The notes under the pieces are model-generated. The model saw only the letters and a program-made list of their open reading frames with translations, ran no database searches and had not been told where the DNA came from. Positions 18,047 to 26,426 of a DNA stretch of 64,000 nt are shown here, piece by piece. The position numbers and the translations under genes are program-made. The DNA is taken from NCBI RefSeq assembly GCF_002263495.1, contig NZ_CP022753.1, forward strand, positions 4,526,001-4,590,000. The letters are read 5' to 3'. Position 1 is the stretch's first letter. Every line of letters starts with the position of its first letter. This DNA is from Nocardiopsis gilva YIM 90087. GTDB taxonomy: Bacteria; Actinomycetota; Actinomycetes; Streptosporangiales; Streptosporangiaceae.

Positions 18047-18408
18047 CACGGGCGCGCGAACGGACGGGGAACCCGCGCGGGGGCGCCGACCGTGCGGCGG
18101 GCCCGCCGCGGCCCCGTCGAGTGGACGGTCCGATACCCGCCGCATGTCACTCCGGATCTCCAGGCAGAACTACGCATGTTCAAGTATGGCCGGAGAAGGA
18201 CTCCGCCGTCAGGCGTCCACCGGGGCCGCCGTCGAATCGTTGAAAAATCGCCGACCCCGCCAATCATGAATCCTCAATGCGGCCGGTTCACAATCTACGG
18301 CGTATTCGCGGCGGATGCATCGAGGCAGCTCCGGGCGTGCGCCAGAGCGGGCACCACGGCGAAAAACCACTCGCCCGCCCATCGCCCCGGGTGATAGGGA
18401 CAGGAAGC

Positions 18409-19701
18409 ATGTCGCACTCTCGCTCTGAGGCTTCTCACCCCGCGTCGTCTTCCGCTTCTCCGGCCGGGTCGGACTGGCCCACCCGGGCCATCGCCCCCGA
18501 CGAACTCCCGACGTTCCACCGCGTCCTCGGCGAGGCCATGCTCTTCGGTGACATCACCGAGACCAGGAGCGAGGCCTACGGCGGCATCATGGAGTTCGAC
18601 CGCAGCCTGTGCGCCTTCGACGGCTCCCAGATGGTCGGCGCCAGCACCACCCACTCCCTGGAGATGACGCTGCCGGGCGGTCCGCGACCGGTCGCCGGCG
18701 TCTCCGCGGTCGGCGTGTGGCCCTCCCACCGGCGCCGTGGTGTCCTCAGCGCGATCATGCGCCGCCAGCTGGCCGACACCCGCGAGCGCGGCGAGAACGT
18801 GGCCGCCCTCTTCGCCAGCGAGGGGGCGATCTACGGGCGGTTCGGCTATGGCCCGGCCTCACGGGCGTACGCGGTCACCGTCCGCACCCACGAGGTGGAC
18901 CTGCGCCCCGACATTCCGCGCGACCCCGCCCTGCGCCTGCGGCTGTCCACCCCCGGAGCGGCCGGCAAGGAACTGGCGACCGTGCACCGCACCGCCGCAG
19001 CCCAGCGGGTCGGGGAGTTCCAGCGCGACGAGCGCTGGTGGAAGGCGATCCTGGCGGACGAGCCCGAACGGCGCGGCGGTGCCAGCGCCTACCGGTGCGC
19101 GATCGCCGAGGACGACGCGGGCCCGCTCGGTTACGTCGTGTACCGCATCACCGGCCAGTGGACCGACCACGGCACGCCCGACGGGCGGATCGATGTCGCG
19201 GAACTCGTCGCGACGGCACCGGCGGCCTACGCCCTGCTCTGGGAGTACCTGCTCACCCGGGACCTGGTGACGACGGTCAGCGCCGAGCTGGTCGCGCCGG
19301 ACGATCCGCTGCTGCACCTGGTGACCGACCCGCAGCGCATCCACCGGCAGGTGACCAACGGACTGTGGATCCGGCTGGTCGACGTGGCCGCCGCCCTGGA
19401 GCAGCGCTCCTACGCCGCACCGGTGGACGTCGTCCTGGAGGTGAGCGACGCCTCCGCCCCGTGGAACGCCGGACGGTGGCGGCTGACGGCGGACACCGAG
19501 GCCGCCCGGTGTACGGGGACCGACGCCGAACCCGACATCCGGCTGGACGTCTGCTGGCTCGGCGCCGCCTACCTCGGCGGGACCACCTTGGGGACCTACC
19601 GCACGGCCGGACTCATCACCGAGGAGACCCCGGGCGCCGTGGACCGTCTCGACACCGCGCTCAGCCGGTCCGAACAGCCGTTCTGCGGGGAGATCTTCTA
19701 G
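18409..19701 (+). CDS. Eis-like GNAT N-acetyltransferase
   Basis: 430 residues from ATG 18409 (AGGAAGC just upstream). Tandem GNAT domains plus an SCP2-like C-terminal domain, as in Eis. VAGVSAVGVWPSHRRRGVLSAIM includes the acetyl-CoA loop (RRRG), and EGAIYGRFGYGPAS has the tyrosine that acts as general acid in Eis. The chain ends ...CGEIF, with the free C-terminal phenylalanine carboxylate that Eis uses as base. Family members acetylate aminoglycosides or other amines; the natural substrate is unknown. Divergent from the PP2C gene. Confidence 0.88.
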   Translation: MSHSRSEASHPASSSASPAGSDWPTRAIAPDELPTFHRVLGEAMLFGDITETRSEAYGGIMEFDRSLCAFDGSQMVGASTTHSLEMTLPGGPRPVAGVSAVGVWPSHRRRGVLSAIMRRQLADTRERGENVAALFASEGAIYGRFGYGPASRAYAVTVRTHEVDLRPDIPRDPALRLRLSTPGAAGKELATVHRTAAAQRVGEFQRDERWWKAILADEPERRGGASAYRCAIAEDDAGPLGYVVYRITGQWTDHGTPDGRIDVAELVATAPAAYALLWEYLLTRDLVTTVSAELVAPDDPLLHLVTDPQRIHRQVTNGLWIRLVDVAAALEQRSYAAPVDVVLEVSDASAPWNAGRWRLTADTEAARCTGTDAEPDIRLDVCWLGAAYLGGTTLGTYRTAGLITEETPGAVDRLDTALSRSEQPFCGEIF

Positions 19702-19813
19702 TATCCGCGCGCTGCGGGGGCTTTTCACCGGCGTCGGCGCGTATTACCGTCACGGGCAGGAGCGTGACCGGAAGAAACCTTCGAACCAGCTCGTGAAGCG
19801 GGGAGATCCGCAC

Positions 19814-20134
19814 ATGGCGCGTACGCACGTCACCCTGTCCGCCGCAATGCGGGCACGGGACGTGTCACGTCCGCGCCCGGATCACGACCCGCCTCCGGCG
19901 GAGGCACTCCCGGACCACGCGGACCCCGGCCCGGTCACGGGCGACGGGGGGCACGAGGGACCCGCGCACCGGCAGCGCCGCGGATCCTGCGAGCCGCCCG
20001 TCGGATCCCCGAAACCAGCGACCGGGCCGGACGGTCCTCCCACCCCATCGGCGTCCGAGCCCCTGCGCGTTCCTCCGGCGCCCGGACCGCGGAAACGCGG
20101 CCGCCGACGGCGCCGGTCGGGCCGTCGGCGGTGA
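19814..20134 (+). CDS. Possible small basic protein, hypothetical
   Basis: 106 residues starting MARTHVTLSAAMRARDVSRP, with GGGGAG 8 nt before the ATG. The rest is disordered, rich in Pro, Gly and Asp, ending in an arginine run (GRRRRRSGRRR). The good ribosome site and the structured-looking first 20 residues argue for a gene; the low complexity of the remainder means it could also be chance open frame in high-GC DNA. Function unknown. Confidence 0.4.
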   Translation: MARTHVTLSAAMRARDVSRPRPDHDPPPAEALPDHADPGPVTGDGGHEGPAHRQRRGSCEPPVGSPKPATGPDGPPTPSASEPLRVPPAPGPRKRGRRRRRSGRRR

Positions 20135-20189
20135 ACGACGCGGTCTTCGATCGGACGCCGCGCGGCACTGGCGGCCGGCGGCGTCGTTC

Positions 20190-20657
20190 CTACGGCAGCG
20201 GCGGCAGCTCGCCGGTCCGCTCGTACCCAGAGAGCATGGTGATGCGGCGGGTGTGGCGCTCTTCCCCGCTGTAGGGCGTGGCCAGGAAGAGCTCGACGAG
20301 GCGGGTGGCCTCGTCCTGCGAGTGCATCCGGGCGCCGATGCTGATCACATTGGCGTCATTGTGCTCGCGCGCCAGCGTGGCCGTGTCCTCACTCCAGGCC
20401 AGCGCGGCGCGGACGCCCGTGACCTTGTTCGCGGCGATCTGTTCGCCGTTGCCGGAGCCGCCGATGACGATGCCCAGGGAGCCCGGGTCGGCCGCGACGC
20501 CCTCGGCGGCGCGCAGCACGAACGGCGGGTAGTCGTCCACCGCGTCGTAGACGGCCGGGCCGGCGTCCACGACCTCGTGTCCCCGCTCTTTCAGCCAGGA
20601 GACGAGGTGCTCTTTGAGTTCGAAGCCTGCATGATCGGATCCAAGGTATACACGCAC
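20190..20657 (-). CDS. rpiB: Ribose-5-phosphate isomerase B (RpiB/LacAB family)
   Basis: 155 residues from a GTG at 20657 (VRVYLGSDHAGFELK). Family motifs: YLGSDHAGFELKEHL at the N-terminus, GSLGIVIGGSGNGEQIAANKV with the phosphate-binding GSGNGEQ, and REHNDANVISIGAR. It interconverts ribulose 5-phosphate and ribose 5-phosphate in the cytoplasm. In place of the usual catalytic cysteine in the GTGxG loop (SNKxxG type) there is GSGNGEQ, as in many actinobacterial forms. A 9-bp repeat with a long loop (20133-20141, 20181-20189) may end the transcript. Confidence 0.92.
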   Translation of the reverse strand: MRVYLGSDHAGFELKEHLVSWLKERGHEVVDAGPAVYDAVDDYPPFVLRAAEGVAADPGSLGIVIGGSGNGEQIAANKVTGVRAALAWSEDTATLAREHNDANVISIGARMHSQDEATRLVELFLATPYSGEERHTRRITMLSGYERTGELPPLP

Positions 20658-20741
20658 GGCACCAGTGTGGCAGGTCAGCGGGGTACACGTGCGCGCGGGA
20701 GGGGCCGAGCCGCCGCTCGGCGGCCGGGTCGCGTCGTAACG

Positions 20742-20781
20742 CACCGTGCCCGCCTTCCGTGAGCGGAAGGCGGGCACGGTG
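20742..20781 (-). terminator. Terminator of the small membrane protein gene
   Basis: A perfect 18-bp stem (20742-20759 with 20764-20781) with a TGAG loop lies 54 bases after the stop at 20835 and upstream of rpiB. Confidence 0.85.
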
Positions 20782-20834
20782 GAGTCCGCGGTCGCGGGAC
20801 CTCGGCGCCGACGTCTGCGCCAGTGGCCGGGTCC

Positions 20835-21020
20835 CTAGAAGCCGACGCCGGTCGCCGCGTGGGCGATGCTCAGCCCCATCGCCGCGAACAGGGCCATCGA
20901 CCCGATCGCGGTGATGTTCGCGATGACCATGAACTTGACGTCCTTGCCCAGCGGGCTGGCCTTGGACTCCTGGGGCTTGCTGCTCAATGTGCTTACCTCG
21001 GCTGCTGAAGGGCCTGACAT
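20835..21020 (-). CDS. Small single-span membrane protein
   Basis: 61 residues: a polar N-terminal half (SSKPQESKASPLGKDVKF) and one hydrophobic helix (MVIANITAIGSMALFAAMGLSIAHA in part: NITAIGSMALFAAMGLSI). An upstream ATG at 21062 would add 14 residues; neither start has a strong site. The coding end is followed by an 18-bp terminator, which supports a real gene. It is downstream of the aldehyde dehydrogenase. Function unknown. Confidence 0.65.
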   Translation of the reverse strand: MSGPSAAEVSTLSSKPQESKASPLGKDVKFMVIANITAIGSMALFAAMGLSIAHAATGVGF

Positions 21021-21106
21021 TCCATACCAGATCTTGCCATATGCCGTGGTCAAACCGGACATGACCCTACGTCGGCCCCACTCCTGTCGCGCCTGTGCTC
21101 CGCGGC

Positions 21107-22528
21107 CTACAGCTGGATGGCCTTGACCTCGCAGAACTCCTCCAGGCCGTGGAGTCCCCACTCCCGTCCGACACCGGACCGCTTGTAGCCGCCGAAGGGC
21201 GCGCGCGGGTTGAAGCCGCCGCCGTTCACCTCGACCTGCCCGGCGCGCAGCCGCCGCGCGACCGCCAGCCCGCGCTCGGCGTCGGCGGCCCACACCGCGG
21301 CCGCGAGCCCGTAGTCGGTGTCGTTGGCGATCTGCACGGCCTCCTCCTCCGAGTCGTAGGGGATCAGCGCGAGGACCGGGCCGAAGATCTCCTCGCGGGC
21401 GATGCGCATGTCGTTGCGCACATCGGCGAAGATCGTCGGCCGCACGTAGTAGCCGCGCTCGATGCCCTCCGGGGGCTCGGCCCCACCGGTGACCAGCCGC
21501 GCGCCCTCCTGCACGCCGACCCTGATGTAGTCGCGGACACGCCTGCGCTGCGCCGCGGAGACCAGCGGCCCGAGCCGGGTGCCCGCGTCGAGGGGGTCGC
21601 CGGGGACGTACTTCTCGGTGGCCTCGGCCGCCAGCCGCACCGCCTCTTCGTAGCGGGAACGGGGGACGACCATGCGGGTGAGGGCGTCGCAGCTCTGCCC
21701 GCTGTTGCGCATGACGTCGGCGACGCCCCGCTTGACGGCGGCGCCCAGGTCGGCGTCGGGCAGGATCACGTTGGGGGACTTCCCGCCGAGTTCCAGCGCG
21801 ACCTTCTTGACGGTCGCGGCGGCCAGCTCGCCCACCCGGGTCCCGGCGCGGGTGGATCCGGTGAAGGAGACCATGTCGATGCCGGGGTGGGCGGCGATCG
21901 CCTCCCCGACGACCGGGCCGGTGCCGGAGACGAGGTTGAACACGCCGGGCGGCAGTCCGGAGTCGTCGAACGCCTCGGCGAGGAAGGAGGCGCTGAGCGG
22001 GGCGACCTCGCTCGGCTTGAGCACGAGGGTGTTCCCGGCCAGCAGCGCGGGGACCACCTTGAGCACGACCTGGAGCAGGGGGTAGTTCCACGGGGTGATG
22101 GCGCCGACCACACCGATCGGTTCGCGGACGACCAGCGAGGTGCCGACCTTCTCTCCGGTGAAGTAGCGCTCGCCCACCTCGTCGGCGACGTCGAGGAAGG
22201 TCTCGAACATCACCAGCGGCACCCCGGTGTGCACGCGGGAGGCCAGCGTCAGCGGGGCGCCCAGGTCGGTCACGATGAGGGCGGCGAGGTCGTCGGCGCG
22301 CTTCTTGAGCAGGTCCAGGGCGCGGGCGAGGTGGGCGCGGCGCTCGGCGACGGGGAGTGCGGCCCAGGGGCCGAAGGCGTCGGTGGCCGCGGCCACGGCC
22401 TGGTCGACATCGGCGGGGTGCCCGGCCGGGACCGAGGCGATGACGTCTTCGGTCGCGGGGTTGACGACGTCGACGGACTCGGAGGAGGCCGATCCGGTCC
22501 AGGCGCCGTTGAGGTACAGGGATCGCAT
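21107..22528 (-). CDS. Aldehyde dehydrogenase (NAD(P)+-dependent)
   Basis: 473 residues from ATG 22528 (GGAAGG 8 nt before). NAD-binding [18 protein letters not shown] and FTGSTRAG, the general-base glutamate in [10 protein letters not shown], and the catalytic cysteine in [10 protein letters not shown] (about Cys280). [13 protein letters not shown] and [15 protein letters not shown] are the usual C-terminal signatures. It oxidises an aldehyde to the acid; the substrate is not predictable. A 55-residue acidic protein is encoded 76 bases upstream in the same direction. Confidence 0.95.
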   Translation of the reverse strand: MRSLYLNGAWTGSASSESVDVVNPATEDVIASVPAGHPADVDQAVAAATDAFGPWAALPVAERRAHLARALDLLKKRADDLAALIVTDLGAPLTLASRVHTGVPLVMFETFLDVADEVGERYFTGEKVGTSLVVREPIGVVGAITPWNYPLLQVVLKVVPALLAGNTLVLKPSEVAPLSASFLAEAFDDSGLPPGVFNLVSGTGPVVGEAIAAHPGIDMVSFTGSTRAGTRVGELAAATVKKVALELGGKSPNVILPDADLGAAVKRGVADVMRNSGQSCDALTRMVVPRSRYEEAVRLAAEATEKYVPGDPLDAGTRLGPLVSAAQRRRVRDYIRVGVQEGARLVTGGAEPPEGIERGYYVRPTIFADVRNDMRIAREEIFGPVLALIPYDSEEEAVQIANDTDYGLAAAVWAADAERGLAVARRLRAGQVEVNGGGFNPRAPFGGYKRSGVGREWGLHGLEEFCEVKAIQL

Positions 22529-22604
22529 GCGATCCACCTTCCCCCAAAGGAGGCGGGTCATCCCCGCGGCGACACGGCGCCGCCCCGGGGATGGCCCGCG
22601 CCGT

Positions 22605-22772
22605 TCAGCCCCAGTGCGGCGGACGGTCCTCCAGCAGCCGGGCGGTGTCGTCGTCGGTGTCGGAGACATGCTCGCCCCACCCGGGACCGCGCTCGTCGCT
22701 GGTGGTGTCGGGCAGGATCTCCAGGCCGTCGTCGAACAGGTCGACCGGCCGCTCGTCCTCCGGTGTGCTCAT
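22605..22772 (-). CDS. Small acidic protein, hypothetical
   Basis: 55 residues, rich in Asp and Glu, with the core [16 protein letters not shown] and an RPPHWG C-terminus. GAAGGAAAGCG directly before the ATG is a strong ribosome site. The pattern (D/E-rich, LPxxTxDD.GWGE) recurs in small actinobacterial proteins of unknown role. It lies between the DsbA-family gene and the aldehyde dehydrogenase gene, all on the minus strand. Confidence 0.7.
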   Translation of the reverse strand: MSTPEDERPVDLFDDGLEILPDTTSDERGPGWGEHVSDTDDDTARLLEDRPPHWG

Positions 22773-22882
22773 CGCTTTCCTTCGTGCCTTCCGTGCTGTG
22801 CGGTCCGGGCGGACAGACCCTGTCCTACGAACGGCCGTCACCCGTCGGCGGTTCCGTGGTGGCCGCTCCCCGTGGACGCGTG

Positions 22883-23491
22883 TCAGTCGAAGATGGGGTC
22901 GCGCGTCCGGCTGCGCTTGAGCTCGAAGAAGCCGTCGGTCCCCGCGACCAGCAGGACGCCGTCCCACAGTTTCCCGGCTTCTTCGCCCTTGGGGGCGGGC
23001 GACACGACGGGGCCGAAGAACGAGACCCCCTCGACCGAGATCACCGGGGTGCCGACCTCCTGGCCCACGCGGTCCATACCGTCGTGGTGCGACCGGCGCA
23101 GGGCCTCATCGTAGTCCGTCGAGTCCATGGCTTCCATCAGGTCCTCGGGCAGCCCCACCTCGGCCAGGGCGTCCTTGACCGCCGCGTCGGACCGGTCCTT
23201 CTCAAGGTGGATGCGGGTGCCCAGCGCCGTGTAGAGGGGACCCAGGACGTCGTTGCCGAACCGCTGCTCGGCCGCGATGGCGAGCCGGACCGGTCTCCAC
23301 GCATCGCGTATGGCCTGCCGGTACTCCTCGGGAACGTCCTTGTCCTCGTTGAGCACTGACAGGCTCATCACGTGCCAGCGGGCCCGCACCGGGCGGACCT
23401 TCTCCACCTCCAGCAGCCACCGCGACGCCAGCCACGCCCACGGGCAGGCCGGGTCGAACCAGAAGTCCACCGGTGTCGGTTCCGTGCTCAT
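22883..23491 (-). CDS. DsbA-family, mycothiol-dependent nitroreductase-like protein
   Basis: 202 residues from ATG 23491 with GGAGG 7 nt upstream. The thioredoxin-fold active site reads FWFDPACPWAW: only the first cysteine of a CxxC motif is present (CPWA), a monothiol arrangement. VGTPVISVEGVSFFGPVVSP holds the cis-proline (GTPVI). The whole resembles the Rv2466c/DsbA-like oxidoreductases that work with mycothiol in the cytoplasm; there is no signal peptide. Divergent from pepN, 228 bases apart. Confidence 0.85.
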   Translation of the reverse strand: MSTEPTPVDFWFDPACPWAWLASRWLLEVEKVRPVRARWHVMSLSVLNEDKDVPEEYRQAIRDAWRPVRLAIAAEQRFGNDVLGPLYTALGTRIHLEKDRSDAAVKDALAEVGLPEDLMEAMDSTDYDEALRRSHHDGMDRVGQEVGTPVISVEGVSFFGPVVSPAPKGEEAGKLWDGVLLVAGTDGFFELKRSRTRDPIFD

Positions 23492-23719
23492 CCGTTTCCT
23501 CCGCGAAAGTTCGATCATGTGCCCGCCCGTCCCAGGCGCTCGGACGCGCGTTTCTCCTTCCCCTCTCGCAACCCCGCCTCCTGGTTCCGCATTCCGGGGG
23601 GAGGCGTGGCAGGATCTAGGACGACGACAACTCAAGGGACGGCCCGCTGTGCGCGGATCCGCACCGCGGGCGGTCATCATCTCCGGCCGGCGAGGACGGC
23701 GGCCGTGAAGGGAGTGAAC

Positions 23720-26269
23720 GTGGCGGGCAACCTGACACGCGACGAGGCACGTGAGCGCGCTCGGATCCTCAACGTGGCCTCGTACGACGTGGAGCTCGAC
23801 CTCACAACGGGCGAGGAGACCTTCCGGTCCGGCACCGTGGTGCGCTTCGACTGCTCTGAGCCGGGTGCCGAAACGTTCATCGACTTGGTCGCCCCCAATG
23901 TGCTTTCCGTCGTGCTCAACGGGCGGGAACTGGACACCGGCACCGTGGTGGAGGACGGGCGCATCAAGCTGCCCGACCTTGCCGCCACCAACGAGCTGCG
24001 GGTGATCGCCGACGCCGCCTACATGCGCACCGGTGAGGGTCTGCACCGGTTCGTCGACCCGGTCGACGCGAGCGTCTACCTGTACACGCAGTTCGAGACG
24101 TCCGACGCGCACCGGATGTACACCTGCTTCGACCAGCCCGACCTCAAGGCGAAGTTCGAGCTGACCGTGCTCGCCCCGGCCGACTTCGAGGTGGTCTCCA
24201 ACAGCGCGCCCGACGTCGCGCGCGAGGCGGTCGAGGACGCCGAGGGCGGACCGAAGACCCGCTGGCACTTCCCGGCGACCGAGCCGATGTCCACCTACAT
24301 CACCGCGCTGATCGCCGGCCCCTACCACGTGGCGCGCGACGAGCACGACGGCATCCCGCTGGGCGTCTACTGCCGCAAGTCCCTGGCCGAGCACCTCGAC
24401 GCGGACGCGATCCTGGAGATCACCAAGCAGGGCTTCGACTTCTACCACGGCCTGTTCGGCCTGCGGTACCCGTTCGGCAAGTACGACCAGCTGTTCGTGC
24501 CGGAGTTCAACGCCGGCGCCATGGAGAACGCGGGTGCGGTGACCTACCTGGAGGACTACGTCTTCCGCTCCCGGGTCACCGACGCCCACTACGAGCGCCG
24601 CGCCGAGACGATCCTGCACGAGATGGCGCACATGTGGTTCGGCGACCTCGTCACCATGCGCTGGTGGGACGACCTGTGGCTGAACGAGTCCTTCGCGACC
24701 TTCGCCAGCGTCCACTGCCAGGCCGAGGCCACCCGCTGGAAGGACGCCTGGACCACGTTCGCCAACGTGGAGAAGTCGTGGGCGCTGCGCCAGGACCAGC
24801 TGCCCTCGACGCACCCGATCGCCGCGGACATCCCGGACATGCAGGCGGTCGAGGTCAACTTCGACGGCATCACCTACGCCAAGGGCGCCTCGGTGCTCAA
24901 GCAGCTGGTGGCCTACGTCGGCGTGGACGCGTTCTTCGCGGGGGTGCGCGAGTACTTCAAGGAGCACGCCTGGGGCAACACCGAGCTGCGCGACCTGCTG
25001 GTGAAGCTGGAGGAGGCCTCCGGGCGGGACCTGGCCTCCTGGTCGCGCGAATGGCTGGAGACCGCGGGCGTCAACACCATGCGCCCGGAGTTCAGGGTGG
25101 ACGAGAAGGGCGCCTTCACCTCCTTCGCGGTGCTGCAGGAGGCCGCGCCCGACTACCCGACGCTGCGCTCCCACCGGCTGGCCATCGGCCTCTACGACCG
25201 CACCGACGCGGGCATCGTGCGCCGCCGTCGCGTCGAACTCGACGTCTCCGGCGCCCGGACCGAGGTGCCGGACCTGGTCGGCGAGGTCCAGCCGGACCTG
25301 GTGCTGATCAACGACGACGACCTGACGTTCACCAAGATCCGCCTCGACGAGCGCTCGCTGCGCACCGTGGTGGAGGGCGTCGGGGAGATCCAGGAGTCGC
25401 TGCCGCGCGCGCTGTGCTTCTCGGCGGCCTGGGACATGACCCGCGACGCCGAGATGGCGGCGCGCGACTACATCGAGCTGGTCGTCTCCGGTATCAGCGG
25501 AGTGAAGGACGTCTCCGTCGCGCAGATGCTGCTGCGGCAGGCGATCGCGGCGCTGCACAGCTACGTCGCCCCGGAGTGGCGCGAGACCGGCTTCAACCGG
25601 CTCGCGGCGCGGCTGCGGGACCTGCTCACCGCGGCCGAGCCCGGGAGCGACCTGCAGCTGGCCTACACCCACGCGTTCGCCGACGCGGCCGTCGACAGCG
25701 AGCACCTCTCGCTGCTGCGGGGGCTGCTGGACGGCGCGATCACGGTCGAGGGCCTGACGATCGACACCGACCTGCGCTGGCGGCTGCTGCGCCGTCTGGT
25801 CGCCGGCGGCCAGGCCGGAGAGAAGGAGATCGGCTCCGAGCTGGAGGCCGACCCGACCGCGACGGGCGAGCGGCACGCGGCCGGGTGCCGCGCGGCGATC
25901 CCCACGGCCGAGGCCAAGGCCGCGACCTGGGAGCGGCTGCAGTCGGCCACCGAGATGGCCAACGCGGAGTTCCGGGCCACCCTGAGCGGTTTCAACGAAC
26001 CGGCGCACCGCGAGCTGTACCGGCCGTATGTGGACCCCTACTTCGGTCTGCTCGCCGAGGCGTGGAAGAACTGGACCGGCGAGTTCGCCCAGTCCTTCGC
26101 CGAGGGCGCCTACCCCGGGAACCTCATCGAGGAGGACACGCTGCGCCGGACCGACGCCTACATCGAGAGCGAGGACCCCGCCCCCGCTCTGCGCCGCCTG
26201 CTGATCGAGGGGCGCGCCGGTGTCGAGCGCGCGCTGAAGGCGCAGCGCCGCGACGCCCAGGCCGGCTAG
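23720..26269 (+). CDS. pepN: Aminopeptidase N (M1 zinc metallopeptidase)
   Basis: 849 residues from a GTG at 23720 (AAGGGAG 5 nt before). The exopeptidase motif is FNAGAMENAG (about 262-271); zinc ligands are in HEMAHMWFGD (His300, His304) and the glutamate of LWLNESFA (about 323). The C-terminal half is the ERAP1-like helical domain. It removes N-terminal residues from peptides in the cytoplasm and would act downstream of Clp proteolysis. The gene ends shortly before a 25-bp palindrome shared with malQ. Confidence 0.97.
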   Translation: MAGNLTRDEARERARILNVASYDVELDLTTGEETFRSGTVVRFDCSEPGAETFIDLVAPNVLSVVLNGRELDTGTVVEDGRIKLPDLAATNELRVIADAAYMRTGEGLHRFVDPVDASVYLYTQFETSDAHRMYTCFDQPDLKAKFELTVLAPADFEVVSNSAPDVAREAVEDAEGGPKTRWHFPATEPMSTYITALIAGPYHVARDEHDGIPLGVYCRKSLAEHLDADAILEITKQGFDFYHGLFGLRYPFGKYDQLFVPEFNAGAMENAGAVTYLEDYVFRSRVTDAHYERRAETILHEMAHMWFGDLVTMRWWDDLWLNESFATFASVHCQAEATRWKDAWTTFANVEKSWALRQDQLPSTHPIAADIPDMQAVEVNFDGITYAKGASVLKQLVAYVGVDAFFAGVREYFKEHAWGNTELRDLLVKLEEASGRDLASWSREWLETAGVNTMRPEFRVDEKGAFTSFAVLQEAAPDYPTLRSHRLAIGLYDRTDAGIVRRRRVELDVSGARTEVPDLVGEVQPDLVLINDDDLTFTKIRLDERSLRTVVEGVGEIQESLPRALCFSAAWDMTRDAEMAARDYIELVVSGISGVKDVSVAQMLLRQAIAALHSYVAPEWRETGFNRLAARLRDLLTAAEPGSDLQLAYTHAFADAAVDSEHLSLLRGLLDGAITVEGLTIDTDLRWRLLRRLVAGGQAGEKEIGSELEADPTATGERHAAGCRAAIPTAEAKAATWERLQSATEMANAEFRATLSGFNEPAHRELYRPYVDPYFGLLAEAWKNWTGEFAQSFAEGAYPGNLIEEDTLRRTDAYIESEDPAPALRRLLIEGRAGVERALKAQRRDAQAG

Positions 26270-26360
26270 CGCCAGCGGAACAGCACTGCGGACGGCCGCC
26301 GCGCTCCTGCACCCGGAGCGCGGCGGCCGTCCCTCGTCCGGGGTACCGACGTCGGTTCTT

Positions 26361-26426
26361 CCGTTGATCTCGGAGATATTGGGGTGAAAATCGCCTCTGA
26401 GACCCCATTATCTCCGAGATCAACGG
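26361..26426. repeat. Long palindrome A, over the malQ stop codon
   Basis: Two 25-base arms (26361-26385 and 26402-26426) are reverse complements with one mismatch, around a 16-nt loop. The outer arm starts CCGTTGATCTCGGAGATAT. The malQ stop codon (26420-26422) is inside the right arm. A second copy of the outer 19 bases, with one change, forms another palindrome at 61528-61593. Both lie between convergent genes, so they could act as bidirectional terminators. Confidence 0.85.

Noticed and set aside
22883-26008. A 1041-codon open frame on the minus strand opposite pepN
   Set aside because: Only its last ~200 codons (the DsbA-family gene) are real; the rest is the antisense shadow of pepN, repetitive in Val/Leu/Arg and Gly, as usual opposite high-GC genes.
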